A stretch of DNA of 64,000 nt from PZPK01 sp041590075 (GCA_041590075.1 JBFHUL010000004.1:1-64000), one strand, 5' to 3'. Shown: positions 55,017 through 64,000, counted from the first letter of the stretch. Notes: generated from the letters alone by a model not told the origin. A program made the numbers and translations.

Positions 55017-55994
55017 CTACAGCTTCGGCAGCGTAATGCTGCCGAACAGCTCTTGCATATCCAACCGGTGCGTGTGTCGATGATAGGCTTCGTCAACCAC
55101 TTCTTTCGTGAGATGCGGCGCAAACTCCTGCAGAAAGTCATACATAAACCCACGCATAAAGGTGCCTTTCCTGAACCCGATATTGGTCACACTCGGCGCG
55201 AATAATTGCTCCGCGTTCAGCGCAACCAGACCTGCGTCTTTTTCAGAGTCATAAGCCATCGAAGCAACAATGCCGATTCCCAAGCCAAGCTTGACGTAGG
55301 TTTTGATCACATCCGCGTCGGATGCGGTGAATACAATATTGGGTGAAAGATCTGCCTCGGCGAAGGCTTCATCCAGCTTAGACCGCCCGGTAAAGCCCTT
55401 CACGTAAGTGACAATGGGATACTCCGCCAATTTTTCGAGACTCAATTCCCGCATATTACATAGCGGGTGACCTTTCGGCACGACCACCAACCGATTCCAT
55501 GAATAGCACGGCATCATGATCAGGTCGGAGTGACTCTCGAGAGCTTCGGTGGCAATCGCAAAATCCACGGTGCCGTCGGAGGCCATTTCGGATATCTGCG
55601 CCGGAGTTCCCTGATGCATATGTAACGACACATCCGGGTAGCGCTCCATAAACCGATTGATGATACCCGGCAAAACATAGCGTGCCTGCGTGTGCGTGGT
55701 GGCGATCGACAAATCGCCCTTCTGCTCATTATTGAATTCCTGCGCAATCTTCTTGATGCTCTCAACCTGACTAAGAATATCGCCTACCACCTGCAATATG
55801 GCTTCGCCAGCTGGCGTAATGCGCGTGAGATGCTTGCCACTGCGTGAAAAAACTTCTACCCCCAACTCGTCTTCCAGGAGCCTTATTTGCTTACTGATTC
55901 CAGGTTGCGAGGTGTACAAACTTTGTGCGGTTGCAGAAACGTTGAGATCGTGATGGGCAACTTCCCAGATGTAACGGAGTTGTTGTAATTTCAT
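55017..55994 (-). CDS. cysB: LysR-type sulfur regulator CysB
   Basis: CysB activates sulfate assimilation genes when O- or N-acetylserine is present. Its 325 residues are typical. The N-terminal helix-turn-helix lies in MKLQQLRYIWEVAHHDLNVS and AQSLYTSQPGISKQIRLLEDELG. The effector domain has TTHTQARYVLPGIINRFMERYP, and SDADVIKTYVKLGLGIGIVASMA is characteristic of CysB. AGG lies upstream of the ATG at 55994. The gene is divergent from a TauE/SafE permease across a 150-base AT-rich gap with inverted repeats, a probable CysB target. Confidence 0.95.
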   Translation of the reverse strand: MKLQQLRYIWEVAHHDLNVSATAQSLYTSQPGISKQIRLLEDELGVEVFSRSGKHLTRITPAGEAILQVVGDILSQVESIKKIAQEFNNEQKGDLSIATTHTQARYVLPGIINRFMERYPDVSLHMHQGTPAQISEMASDGTVDFAIATEALESHSDLIMMPCYSWNRLVVVPKGHPLCNMRELSLEKLAEYPIVTYVKGFTGRSKLDEAFAEADLSPNIVFTASDADVIKTYVKLGLGIGIVASMAYDSEKDAGLVALNAEQLFAPSVTNIGFRKGTFMRGFMYDFLQEFAPHLTKEVVDEAYHRHTHRLDMQELFGSITLPKL

Positions 55995-56040
55995 TTATAC
56001 CTCCATTTGCACGCTTTGCTATTTCATAGGCCGCTAAGCT

Positions 56041-56079
56041 ATAAAGGTATAATTAAATATTCCTTTATAGAATATAAAG
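56041..56079. promoter_or_regulatory. inverted repeat in the cysB-permease gap, candidate CysB site
   Basis: ATAAAGG (56041-56047) and CCTTTAT (56062-56068) are exact inverted copies with centres about 21 bases apart, and a further half-copy ATATAAAG follows at 56072-56079. The surrounding DNA is very AT-rich and lies between divergent cysB and the permease gene. LysR-family proteins bind spaced, AT-rich dyads of this kind, so control of both genes by CysB is plausible but unproven. Confidence 0.4.
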
Positions 56080-56144
56080 CTTCGGATATAGTAAATTTGC
56101 GCTTATTCCTAATTATTGTAGTACCACTATAGTAGACCAAATTC

Positions 56145-56942
56145 ATGGAATTACTCGCTTTTGCGGACTTTATCAAATACATCCTCGCCGGTGCGGGAGT
56201 GGGCTTTGCCGTTGGTCTCACTGGCGTAGGTGGTGGCTCGTTGATGACGCCGCTTTTGATACTCTTTAACTTTCCACCTCACATCGCGATTGGTACCGAC
56301 CTGATCTATGCGGCCGGCACCAAAGCCGGCGGCGTCATCACCCATGCGCGACAAGCAACTGTCAACTGGCAGATTGTGTTTCGCTTGAGTATGGGCAGTA
56401 TTCCCGCCTCTATTGTTACCGTGTATTTTCTCAAAAACGTGTTTGGCGATCCTGAAGAATACCAACACCTCCTGCTCACGACGCTGGGATTAATGCTGAT
56501 CATCACCGCCCTGGTCATTCTTGTGCGCCCCTTCCTCAACCGCTCTCTGTCACTCGATACCCGGCAGCTTTCCTGGTTAAAAAGGCACCAGTCAACACTT
56601 ACGGTATTGATGGGCTTGCTGCTTGGCGTTTGCGTTACGCTTACGTCTGTAGGCGCAGGCGCCTTTGGCGCGGCCATTCTCATGATGCTCTACCCGAGAC
56701 TCAATCCCGTAACGATCATCGGTACAGACATAGCTCATGCTGTACCACTAACACTCATCGCCGGATTGGGCCATATGCAACTGGGTAATGTTGATTTCGT
56801 CCTTTTGGGCTGCCTGCTGATCGGCTCCTTACCCGCCATTCATTTCGGCTCGCTACTCAGCAAACGCGTTCCCAGCAATGTGTTGCAACCCATCCTTGCC
56901 TCACTGCTCCTCATAATTGGCAGCAAATACGCGTTTTTCTGA
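56145..56942 (+). CDS. TauE/SafE-family sulfite or sulfonate exporter
   Basis: This is an integral membrane protein of 265 residues with about eight hydrophobic spans and the two repeated signatures of the family: GFAVGLTGVGGGSLMTPLL (near 20) and GVCVTLTSVGAGAFGAAIL (near 170), each followed by a transport-type loop. Family members move sulfite, sulfoacetate, taurine-derived sulfonates or other anions. Position next to cysB and cysH favours a sulfur oxyanion as substrate (inference). The gene begins 150 bases from cysB, divergently. Confidence 0.88.
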   Translation: MELLAFADFIKYILAGAGVGFAVGLTGVGGGSLMTPLLILFNFPPHIAIGTDLIYAAGTKAGGVITHARQATVNWQIVFRLSMGSIPASIVTVYFLKNVFGDPEEYQHLLLTTLGLMLIITALVILVRPFLNRSLSLDTRQLSWLKRHQSTLTVLMGLLLGVCVTLTSVGAGAFGAAILMMLYPRLNPVTIIGTDIAHAVPLTLIAGLGHMQLGNVDFVLLGCLLIGSLPAIHFGSLLSKRVPSNVLQPILASLLLIIGSKYAFF

Positions 56943-57090
56943 GCAAGCTATAGATAAATGTGAAAAACCGGCCGCATTTGTCTGATCACAAAAGGTTTTT
57001 CAGCATGCTATCAATGCGATCCCCAGCAAAATGAGATAAGATGCGGCCCAGGCTTTCTGCAATCCGTGTTGATCAAGGCAACGCCAACCC

Positions 57091-59808
57091 ATGCTACTGC
57101 AAACCAAATTTCTTGCTCCGGCTTACAATTCAAAAAGCGTTGAACGCTCACACCTGTTGGCCCGCCTTTCGCCGAGGGGAGCACGCAAGCTATCTTTGAT
57201 ATCTGCTCCAGCCGGCTACGGCAAAACCACTCTGGTTTTACAGTGGCTCAATACGCATGACAAAGACTTCTGCTGGTTGTCGCTGGATGAAGCGGACGAT
57301 AGCCCCAAGCGTTTCTGGCAATATCTAGTGGGCTCGATTGCCACCGTAATCAACGGATTTGGCGAGCAAGCACAAGCACTGCTGGACACGGATACCCCTC
57401 TGGAAGCAGCTGTCACCGCTATTGTAAATGAACTGAATACGGTCACGCTGAACGGCCAATCGCTGACCATTATCCTTGATGACTTTCACGTTATCAGGGA
57501 ACCTGAAATATTGCGCAGCTTTGCCTATTTTGTGGACTTTCTCCCCCCGAATGTCGAGCTCATGATCACGTCACGCTTTGAGCCAAACCTCCCCGTATCG
57601 CGCTGGAGTGTCAAAAACTGGGTAGACCATATTTCCTCCAATGACCTGATTTTCTCGTACGAGGAAGCCCGTTCCTTCTTTAACGAATACATGGGGCTGG
57701 CACTGTCGGACAAACAAATCGAACAGATCTACAGCAAAACCGAAGGCTGGATAGCCGCCATGCAGTTAACGGCCTTGTCTGCGGTATCTACGCCCAACAA
57801 CGAGCAACGTTTCCTGCCTACCGATCAATTGCTCTCGGAAGACCGACACTTTTCCGACTATGTGCTATCGGAAATTCTTGATCATCAGCCTGAGTCAATT
57901 AAAGAGTTTCTGCTGAACACCGCATGCCTGTTGCGGCTGAGCGCGGCCCTCTGCGATGAGATTCGGCATAGCCATGACAGTCAGGACATACTAGAACATC
58001 TATTGAACGCCAACCTCTTCCTGATTCCGCTGGATAAGGAAAACCGGTGGTTCCGCTACCACGACATGTTTCGTGAAGCCCTGCTGAAACGTGCGAAGCA
58101 TTCGCACCCCGAGCATCTGATGGAATTGCAGGTGCGAGCCGTCACCTGGTTGATCGATAATAACCAGCCTCATGAAGCCATCGAGCAGGTCGTGCAGTTG
58201 CAGGACTGGAATTTACTGGCCGCGCTACTCGAAAAAAATGGCAACAATCTGATACATGAGGGGCACCATCTGCCCATGTTGAAATGGTTGTCGTTTTTAC
58301 CAGACCCCCTGATAGAAAAATCCCCACGACTGATCATGCTCAAGATCTGGGCTCTGTTTTTCGGCAACAAACTCGACATCATCCCGCCGCTGCTCGACGA
58401 GCTGGAAAACCTGATTGACCGCCAACGCCTGGACAACGTTGCCACGTCGGCCCACGAACTGATCGACCTGCATAGTGAGATTTCACTTATCCGCAGTTAT
58501 CTTGCGCGTACTCAGTCTGACTTACGCAGTGCCACCGCCTTGACCAAACAGGTACTGGAAGAACTGGATCATACCAATATGCCGCTAAAGTCGGTGACCT
58601 ATTATGGCATCGGGCTCGACAGCTTCACGGTGGGCGATCTGGTGTCTGCGGAATCCGCGTTGTTGTCGGCTATCGAACATGGCAAACGCGAGAAAAAATT
58701 TACGACGATACTGTCCAGCAGCGGACTCTTGGGCTGGATCTATTTTTATCAAGGCAAACTCGAACTGGCATTGGAAACGGGCATTCAGAATCAGCGCTGG
58801 AACGTCAGCTATACCGACCCTTCGCAGCCTCGTGTGATTTCCTGCTGGCAAAATACCGTATTGGCAATGATCTATATTGAACTTGCCGAATTCACTATCG
58901 CAGAATCTTACATCAATCCGCTGCTCAAGCACCTTGAGCTCGGCACTGAGCCCGGCCTGCACATCCTGATTCAGTACACCCGCGCCGCTTACTACTTTGC
59001 CTTGAAGCAGTATGTTGATGCGATTGAATGTCTGGATGACGCACAGCATATTCTGCAACATAAAAAAGAAGTGATCGTATTCGAACCCCCCAGCATCAGC
59101 GCCTTGAAAGCGCGCTGTCTGTTAGGCATGGGAAAACTGGAAAAAGCCGAAACCGTGCTCAACGATCTGGATAGCGCCACCATTACAGCCATTCCATTGA
59201 ACTACGAAGACATCAACTTGTCGCGGGCGCGGCTCTACATCGCGCAGGAGAAGTACCCGTTGGTGATCGAGATGACCGAACGGCTCATTGATCAAGCGCG
59301 AGAAAAGAAGCACATATACCACTTGATCCAAGCCTTGGCCCTGCAAGCCATTGCGCACCAGCAGATGGACCATTCGGCCCCCGCGCGTACCGCCATTACG
59401 GAATCCTTGACGCTGGCAGCCCAGGACGGCTTTATCAGCCTGTTTACCAATGAAAACCAGCGTATCGCCAAAGTATTGAGTCTGGCATCGGGATCGAACC
59501 TCCCGGACAGCTACCTGCAAAAACTCAGTACGGCCATGGGCATGCATCTTGAAAAAGCTTCCGCACAAGTGGAACTGCCCGGCGCCGCCGCCCTGGAAAG
59601 CAATATTCAGCTTCTCGAACCACTAAGCCAACGCGAACTGGAAGTACTGAAGCTTATCGATCAGGGGCTCGCCAACAAGGAAATCGCTCAAAAGCTCTCG
59701 TTAGCGCCCGCCACGGTGAAGGCACATATCCGTAACCTGTATGGGAAGATCACGGCGAAAAGTCGTACCGAAGCACTCTCCAAAGCCCGCCAGCTACGCC
59801 TGATTTAA
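57091..59808 (+). CDS. MalT-like ATP-dependent LuxR-family transcriptional regulator
   Basis: This is a 905-residue STAND-class activator. The P-loop is SAPAGYGKTTLV (38-49), Walker B is LTIILDDFHVI (near 130), and an arginine-containing WHD follows. TPR-like helices occupy about 400-800, and the C-terminal LuxR helix-turn-helix spans about 848-900 (LSQRELEVLKLIDQGLAN, then KEIAQKLSLAPATVKAHI). MalT binds maltotriose, but related proteins respond to other inducers, and there is no maltose gene nearby, so the inducer and targets are unknown. The gene is alone on its strand and is followed by two strong hairpins before the convergent dinG. Confidence 0.92.
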   Translation: MLLQTKFLAPAYNSKSVERSHLLARLSPRGARKLSLISAPAGYGKTTLVLQWLNTHDKDFCWLSLDEADDSPKRFWQYLVGSIATVINGFGEQAQALLDTDTPLEAAVTAIVNELNTVTLNGQSLTIILDDFHVIREPEILRSFAYFVDFLPPNVELMITSRFEPNLPVSRWSVKNWVDHISSNDLIFSYEEARSFFNEYMGLALSDKQIEQIYSKTEGWIAAMQLTALSAVSTPNNEQRFLPTDQLLSEDRHFSDYVLSEILDHQPESIKEFLLNTACLLRLSAALCDEIRHSHDSQDILEHLLNANLFLIPLDKENRWFRYHDMFREALLKRAKHSHPEHLMELQVRAVTWLIDNNQPHEAIEQVVQLQDWNLLAALLEKNGNNLIHEGHHLPMLKWLSFLPDPLIEKSPRLIMLKIWALFFGNKLDIIPPLLDELENLIDRQRLDNVATSAHELIDLHSEISLIRSYLARTQSDLRSATALTKQVLEELDHTNMPLKSVTYYGIGLDSFTVGDLVSAESALLSAIEHGKREKKFTTILSSSGLLGWIYFYQGKLELALETGIQNQRWNVSYTDPSQPRVISCWQNTVLAMIYIELAEFTIAESYINPLLKHLELGTEPGLHILIQYTRAAYYFALKQYVDAIECLDDAQHILQHKKEVIVFEPPSISALKARCLLGMGKLEKAETVLNDLDSATITAIPLNYEDINLSRARLYIAQEKYPLVIEMTERLIDQAREKKHIYHLIQALALQAIAHQQMDHSAPARTAITESLTLAAQDGFISLFTNENQRIAKVLSLASGSNLPDSYLQKLSTAMGMHLEKASAQVELPGAAALESNIQLLEPLSQRELEVLKLIDQGLANKEIAQKLSLAPATVKAHIRNLYGKITAKSRTEALSKARQLRLI

Positions 59809-59927
59809 CTCCGAATTATTTGTGACGCACATCTCAAAACACCCACCTTCACGCCTGCACTAAGCCCTTTGGACGATCTCCCTACGCCCCCCAACTGCCT
59901 ATACTGGGCACCATGACGTTTTAAGTT

Positions 59928-59960
59928 GTTGGGCAGGAAATTCAGGCCTTCCTGCCCAAC
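59928..59960 (+). other. strong RNA hairpin upstream of a terminator
   Basis: GTTGGGCAGGAA (59928-59939) and TTCCTGCCCAAC (59949-59960) form a perfect 12-pair stem with a nine-base loop. It is not followed by a T run. It lies 120 bases after the MalT-like regulator and 43 bases before the terminator at 60003. It could be a stable 3'-UTR element or part of a small RNA ending at that terminator. A TATACT box lies at 59900-59905, but no -35 at proper spacing was found. Confidence 0.5.
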
Positions 59961-60002
59961 CCGTTTTCCGATCAGGGCCTCCCTAATAGCCCTACTTGAG
60001 AC

Positions 60003-60045
60003 GCGGTGATTTGATATGTTCGGCATCAAATCACCGCTTTTTTTT
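60003..60045 (+). terminator. intrinsic terminator, 13-pair stem and eight T
   Basis: GCGGTGATTTGAT (60003-60015) pairs perfectly with ATCAAATCACCGC (60025-60037) across a nine-base loop, followed directly by eight T (60038-60045). It ends rightward transcription from the MalT-like regulator or from a small RNA between them, just before the convergent end of dinG at 60062. Confidence 0.85.
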
Positions 60046-60061
60046 GTCCCGATTTTCTGAT

Positions 60062-62203
60062 TCACCCTTCCTGGCGTGCAAACTCCTGCTTGTAGGGAGG
60101 CAACGACTGCACCAATAATCCACCATAGCGGCGCGTCAGCAGGCGTCTGTCCAGTATGGTAATGACCCCCCTGTCCTGTTCAGTCCGAATCAACCGGCCA
60201 CAGGCCTGAATCAGTTTGAGACTGGCATCCGGCACGGTAATTTCCATAAACGGATTACGCCCCTGCGCTTCCAACCACTCGCTCATACTTTGCTCAAGGG
60301 GATCATTGGGTACCGAAAAAGGAATTTTGGCAATCACCACATGGCTCAAATATTCACCCGGCAAGTCGATACCTTCTGCCAACGACGCCAATCCAAATAA
60401 TATACTGCGCTCACCTTTATCTATCTTGCGCTTGTGAGAAGCCACCAGCTCCTGCTTGCTCATATCATCCTGCGTCATGATTTCGGCGCGCAATCCACGA
60501 TCAAGGCCATAAAACACATCGTTCATCTGCTTACGCGAACTGAATAACACCAATACGGCACGATGCTCGCCCAGCCATAATTCCAGCGAAGCAATTAACT
60601 CCTCGGTATGCGCCTCGCTATTACCCGGATCGGAACGCATGGGCGGTACACGCAGAGTAGCCACCTCATTAAAATGAAAGGGGCTGGGCACGCAATGATA
60701 AACACTCTCGGCGGGCAGGCCGGTTTTATGCGCGAGACGATCGAAGCGACCCAGGGCGGTCAATGTCGCGGAGGTCAGTACCGCACCGTAACTTTTATTC
60801 CACAATGCTTCACGCAAGACGCCGCCCGCGCTCAAGGGGCTGCCATACAACCACACATCGCTGTGATTTTCCTGATCGCGAAAAACCATCCAGCGCGCAT
60901 CGGGTGGCGCGCCCTCTTTGGAGGGCCGCGCGTAAAAGCTCCACAGGTCAAAGTGTGCCTCAGCTCGATTACACAACCCCCCCACCACAGGGAACCACTG
61001 CTCTCCCTCTTCCTTGGACAAACCACAATCAGATTTTTCGTCCACGGCACGCGTGACTTCATTACGCAGACCATCGAGCAATCGGCATATGGCGGCAAAT
61101 CCCTGTTTAAGCTCAACAGCCATCTGTCCAAGCTCAGCAGGTATGACACCCTCTTTATAGCGAAAACGTTTGGAACTACTACCGTCGTCTTCCTGCCATT
61201 CGGTTTGCTGTACCACAAATGTATAGGCTTCAGTGAGCCAATGATGGCACTGTTCAAGAGTGCTGGTACTGTCGGCGATCTGGCGTTGCAGGGGATGACT
61301 CTGCCCGAGAAACGGCACCAGTTCTGCTAGTGATTTACTCAGGGTTTTGAGCCAGTTTTCCATCACCTTCACACCGCCGGCTACGGTAAAGTGGCCTAGC
61401 GCCTTATCTGCAAGATGATGTGCCTCATCGAAAATATAGAAAGAAGACTCCGGAGAAGGCAGAATCACTCCGCCCCCCAAAGCCAGATCGGATAACACCA
61501 GATCATGATTGGCCACCACAACATCGGCCTCATCCCAGCGCTTGCGTGCTTCATAATAAGGACAAGTCGAAAAATAACTGCACCGGCGATTGGCGCACTG
61601 CTGATTATCGGTGGTGATTTGCCGCCACACATCCTGTTCGATGGCCTGCTCCCAGCTATCACGGTCACCATCCCATTCGCCGGTGGCATACGCATTAAGA
61701 AACGCTTCCAGTGTGGCCTGATCCAACGCATCTGCAGGAGTGTCATTGGCGATAAACAAGGGCAGCGCACTCTGATCGCCACCAAGGTTCTGCAAGTGCT
61801 GATCCAGCTTGCTCACACACAGATATCGCCCCCGCCCTTTGGCTAAAGCGTAATCAAAGTGCAGGCCTGAAAAGCGCGCAAGCTCCGGAAGGTCTTTGGC
61901 CAGCACCTGCTCCTGTAGCGCGGTCGTTGCCGTCGAGATCACTACCTTCCGCCCCTGATCTAACGCCAGGGGCAATACCGCAATCGAATATGCCAGAGTC
62001 TTGCCTGTCCCCGTGCCCGCCTCTACCACACACACGGCTGGCGCACTGGTGCGTAGCCCCTCTTCATTCTCTTCGATACTGCCGATGTACTTGGCGATTT
62101 CGGCAATCATCACACGCTGCCCGTAGCGGGATTTGTAGCCCTCCCGCGCTGTAAACTGCCGGTAGCTGGATTGAATCAGGTCTTTCTGCTGGTCACTTAA
62201 CAT
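60062..62203 (-). CDS. dinG: ATP-dependent DNA helicase DinG
   Basis: DinG is an XPD-like 5'-3' helicase acting on damaged or R-loop DNA. The 713 residues match E. coli. Walker A is VEAGTGTGKTLAYS (near 55). Cysteines of the 4Fe-4S cluster lie in YLCVSKL and QCANRRCSYFSTCPYYE. The DEAH box is YIFDEAHHLAD, and C-terminal motifs FGLASLAEGIDLPGE and QACGRLIRTEQDRG follow. The ATG at 62203 has no obvious Shine-Dalgarno sequence. It is often SOS-regulated in enterics, but I saw no clear LexA box here. Confidence 0.95.
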   Translation of the reverse strand: MLSDQQKDLIQSSYRQFTAREGYKSRYGQRVMIAEIAKYIGSIEENEEGLRTSAPAVCVVEAGTGTGKTLAYSIAVLPLALDQGRKVVISTATTALQEQVLAKDLPELARFSGLHFDYALAKGRGRYLCVSKLDQHLQNLGGDQSALPLFIANDTPADALDQATLEAFLNAYATGEWDGDRDSWEQAIEQDVWRQITTDNQQCANRRCSYFSTCPYYEARKRWDEADVVVANHDLVLSDLALGGGVILPSPESSFYIFDEAHHLADKALGHFTVAGGVKVMENWLKTLSKSLAELVPFLGQSHPLQRQIADSTSTLEQCHHWLTEAYTFVVQQTEWQEDDGSSSKRFRYKEGVIPAELGQMAVELKQGFAAICRLLDGLRNEVTRAVDEKSDCGLSKEEGEQWFPVVGGLCNRAEAHFDLWSFYARPSKEGAPPDARWMVFRDQENHSDVWLYGSPLSAGGVLREALWNKSYGAVLTSATLTALGRFDRLAHKTGLPAESVYHCVPSPFHFNEVATLRVPPMRSDPGNSEAHTEELIASLELWLGEHRAVLVLFSSRKQMNDVFYGLDRGLRAEIMTQDDMSKQELVASHKRKIDKGERSILFGLASLAEGIDLPGEYLSHVVIAKIPFSVPNDPLEQSMSEWLEAQGRNPFMEITVPDASLKLIQACGRLIRTEQDRGVITILDRRLLTRRYGGLLVQSLPPYKQEFARQEG

Positions 62204-62302
62204 GGGGGTATTCTGAGTCTCACTGAAAGGAAGTCTGCCACTCCTTGGCCGCAGGCATTGTGCGCTGTCGCACGGATATCGTCAACGCTGAAACAGTTGA
62301 AT

Positions 62303-63193
62303 TCAGAGCAAGTGAGCGCGGTAGGCACTCGGTGCTCTACCCGTAACTTTGCGGAACACGCGTGAGAAATACAGAGGATCATCGTAGCCCAGCTCAAACG
62401 AGATATCCGCAATACTCCGCTGACTGCTTTCAAGCAGATAACAGGCTTGTTCGATCTTGAGATGCGTAAAGTGCTGCAAGGGAGCGTAACCCGTTAAGGC
62501 TCTGTATCGACGATTAAAATGAAATTTGGAGAGCTGACTTACTCGCGCTAAATCATCAAGCGTGAGCCGCCGATGAAGGTTATCCCGCATGTAATCACGG
62601 ACAGTCGCCAACGACCGCGCTTCTTCCTCACGATGAGTGCGGCGGCGCAATCGCTCGATGAGCGTGAGCACTTGTCTTAGCTGATTCGCTGCATGTATGA
62701 AGGAGGTTGCCGAATAACCCGTACCCACAATACTCAGCATGGAACTGAACCCAGTTTGCAGGCTTAGATCGCTCAAGCCCCGCACCACCGGCTCGGCACC
62801 GGGAAACTGTATATGTTCGTAGAAGGCCCGTGCCTGCTCCCCCCTGAAGTGACACCAGAACAAAGACCACGGCTGCGTTGCACGCGCCGCATAGTCATGC
62901 GCAATACCGGGCGGCAACAGCACCACATCGCCCGCGGTCACCGCCGTGTGAAAGGCAGTGCCGCCCTCTTTCTCGCCGCTCAGATCGCCTACTCCATCTA
63001 CGCAATACATGAGCAAGAAATCATCATGTTCCCGGCGACGCATCTGATGCTGGTAGGCATTGGGGTAAAAGCCCAAAGCCGTGGGGTAGCAGTCGCGCGA
63101 CAATACGCTGGATGCCAGCGCTTTAAGTGTTTCCCTTGGCACCAATACGCGCACACCGCCTTTTGCCAAGGGCCAGTTAGAAGGCTCACTCAT
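62303..63193 (-). CDS. AraC-family transcriptional regulator, probable MmsR
   Basis: An N-terminal cupin-like sensing domain (about 45-150; DFLLMYCVDGVGDLSG, DVVLLPPGIAHDYAA, WSLFWCHFRG) is followed by the two AraC helix-turn-helix motifs: RLTLDDLARVSQLSKFHFNR, then RSIADISFELGYDDPLYFSR and VFRKVTGRAPSAYR. It has 296 residues. GGAG lies upstream of the ATG at 63193. It is divergent from mmsA across 138 bases, which is the mmsR-mmsA arrangement of Pseudomonas, so valine-catabolite control is likely (inference). Confidence 0.85.
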   Translation of the reverse strand: MSEPSNWPLAKGGVRVLVPRETLKALASSVLSRDCYPTALGFYPNAYQHQMRRREHDDFLLMYCVDGVGDLSGEKEGGTAFHTAVTAGDVVLLPPGIAHDYAARATQPWSLFWCHFRGEQARAFYEHIQFPGAEPVVRGLSDLSLQTGFSSMLSIVGTGYSATSFIHAANQLRQVLTLIERLRRRTHREEEARSLATVRDYMRDNLHRRLTLDDLARVSQLSKFHFNRRYRALTGYAPLQHFTHLKIEQACYLLESSQRSIADISFELGYDDPLYFSRVFRKVTGRAPSAYRAHLL

Positions 63194-63331
63194 TCATTTG
63201 ACTCCACACTGCGTCCACGCTCTGACCGCACACGAAATAAGCAATATAGTCCATGTCGGCCGCAATTTAGTCAATTCATTCGCAACGCAATGCGCGTAAA
63301 GTGGTAGCAAACAATAAACAGGTACGCGCGC

Positions 63332-64000
63332 ATGACAAAACAAGTCCCTTTGCTCATCGATGGCAAGTTCATCACCAGTCAAAGCAGTCAGACACTTCCT
63401 GTCACCAACCCGGCTGATCAATCATTACTCGCTGAAGTGCCCTTCGCTACCCCGCAGGAAATCGACCGGGCTGTCGCGGGTGCCAAAGCCTGCTTTGCCG
63501 AGTGGCGGCATACGCCTGTGCCTGATCGGGCGCGCCTGATGCTCCGCTATCAGCATCTTCTCAAAGCCCATCAAAAAGACATCGCTGAAATTCTCGCCGA
63601 AGACAATGGCAAGAATTTCGAAGACGCGATGGGCGACGTGTGGCGCGGCATTGAAGTGGTAGAGCACGCCTGTAATATTCCTTCGCTACTCATGGGCGAA
63701 ACTGTCGAAAACGTCGCACGAGAGGTAGACACCTATAGCCTCACTCAACCCGTCGGTGTGACACTGGGCATTACGCCATTTAATTTTCCTGCCATGATTC
63801 CTTTGTGGATGTTCCCGCTCGCTACCGCCTGCGGGAACACCATGATTCTAAAACCCTCCGAACAGGTTCCCCTTGCAACGGTTCGATTGCTGGAATTATT
63901 TCAGGAAGCTGGCGCACCGGAGGGTTTGGTTCAGATGGTTCACGGAGGCAAAGATCAGGTTGATCAATTGCTGCAACACCCCGATATTAGCGCTACGTCG
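63332..64000 (+). CDS. mmsA: methylmalonate-semialdehyde dehydrogenase, 5' part
   Basis: MmsA is a CoA-acylating aldehyde dehydrogenase of valine and thymine breakdown. The 223 codons in the window begin MTKQVPLLIDGKFITSQSSQ and continue VTNPADQSLLAEVPF, ILAEDNGKNFEDAMGDVWRG and VEHACNIPSLLMGETVENVA. The cofactor-binding ITPFNFPAMIPLWMFPLA and ILKPSEQVPLA follow. This is the MmsA branch rather than a generic aldehyde dehydrogenase. CAGGTA lies ten bases before the ATG. The catalytic Cys lies beyond the right edge. The divergent AraC gene is the probable regulator, and mmsB may follow outside the window. Confidence 0.93.
   Translation, partial: MTKQVPLLIDGKFITSQSSQTLPVTNPADQSLLAEVPFATPQEIDRAVAGAKACFAEWRHTPVPDRARLMLRYQHLLKAHQKDIAEILAEDNGKNFEDAMGDVWRGIEVVEHACNIPSLLMGETVENVAREVDTYSLTQPVGVTLGITPFNFPAMIPLWMFPLATACGNTMILKPSEQVPLATVRLLELFQEAGAPEGLVQMVHGGKDQVDQLLQHPDISATS

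Noticed and set aside
55024..55046. Nine-pair hairpin TTCGGCAGC-gtaat-GCTGCCGAA between cysH and cysB as a terminator
   Set aside because: It lies in the last codons of cysB and no T run follows on either strand; it may still slow polymerase, but the evidence is thin.
59805..60065. Minus-strand 86-codon open frame across the tandem hairpins
   Set aside because: It is encoded through both perfect stems and the T run; the RNA structures explain the sequence better.

Overview
The window reads as a chromosomal segment of a marine-type gammaproteobacterium, most likely of the Cellvibrionales (Saccharophagus/Teredinibacter/Cellvibrio-like). This is inferred from gene content: sodium-pumping NADH:quinone reductase (nqrA-F with nqrM and apbE), a long-form GAPDH beside nqrA as in pseudomonads, SthA, ThrH, an smc-zipA-ligA run, MnmC, an APS-type CysH, and a very large calcium-binding-repeat lipoprotein. 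I see no rRNA, tRNA, CRISPR array, phage gene or insertion sequence. The window is cut in a gene at both ends: an outer-membrane barrel gene on the left and mmsA on the right.

Layout. 1-6 kb is the accessory and partly decayed zone. It holds a barrel gene whose signal peptide is broken by a five-copy 10-base tandem repeat, a CHASE histidine kinase/NarL-type regulator pair behind a perfect palindrome, a small secreted protein gene with an in-frame stop, a remnant of a second regulator, and an unrecognised secreted protein with Cys repeats and a Lys-rich tail. 5.8-9.1 kb is housekeeping: dusA, tal, a TerB-like protein and a glycerophosphodiesterase. 9.2-24.3 kb is a single 15.1-kb minus-strand gene for a 5033-residue lipoprotein built mainly of thrombospondin-type-3-like Asp repeats.

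24.5-35.0 kb is energy metabolism, all on the minus strand: gap, nqrABCDEF, apbE, nqrM, sthA. Intrinsic terminators follow gap and nqrF. 35.3-39.2 kb is a signalling block: a membrane-anchored receiver protein, a receiver-TPR protein and a small soluble histidine kinase, converging on a membrane protein with a near-perfect MshEN cyclic-di-GMP-binding signature. 39.5-42.1 kb has a periplasmic cyclophilin and mnmC. 42.1-51.3 kb (minus) is smc-zipA-ligA followed by a Calx-beta/beta-propeller lipoprotein.

51.7-57 kb carries a GAF-GGEEF diguanylate cyclase, rluB, thrH, and a sulfur group (cysH, cysB, and a TauE/SafE exporter divergent from cysB). 57.1-64 kb carries a MalT-like LuxR regulator followed by two strong hairpins, dinG, and an AraC regulator divergent from mmsA, probably mmsR. 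The least-described items are the decamer repeat in the barrel gene, the giant lipoprotein, and the receiver/kinase/MshEN block. The MshEN protein and the diguanylate cyclase together suggest cyclic-di-GMP signalling at the cell envelope, which is inference.
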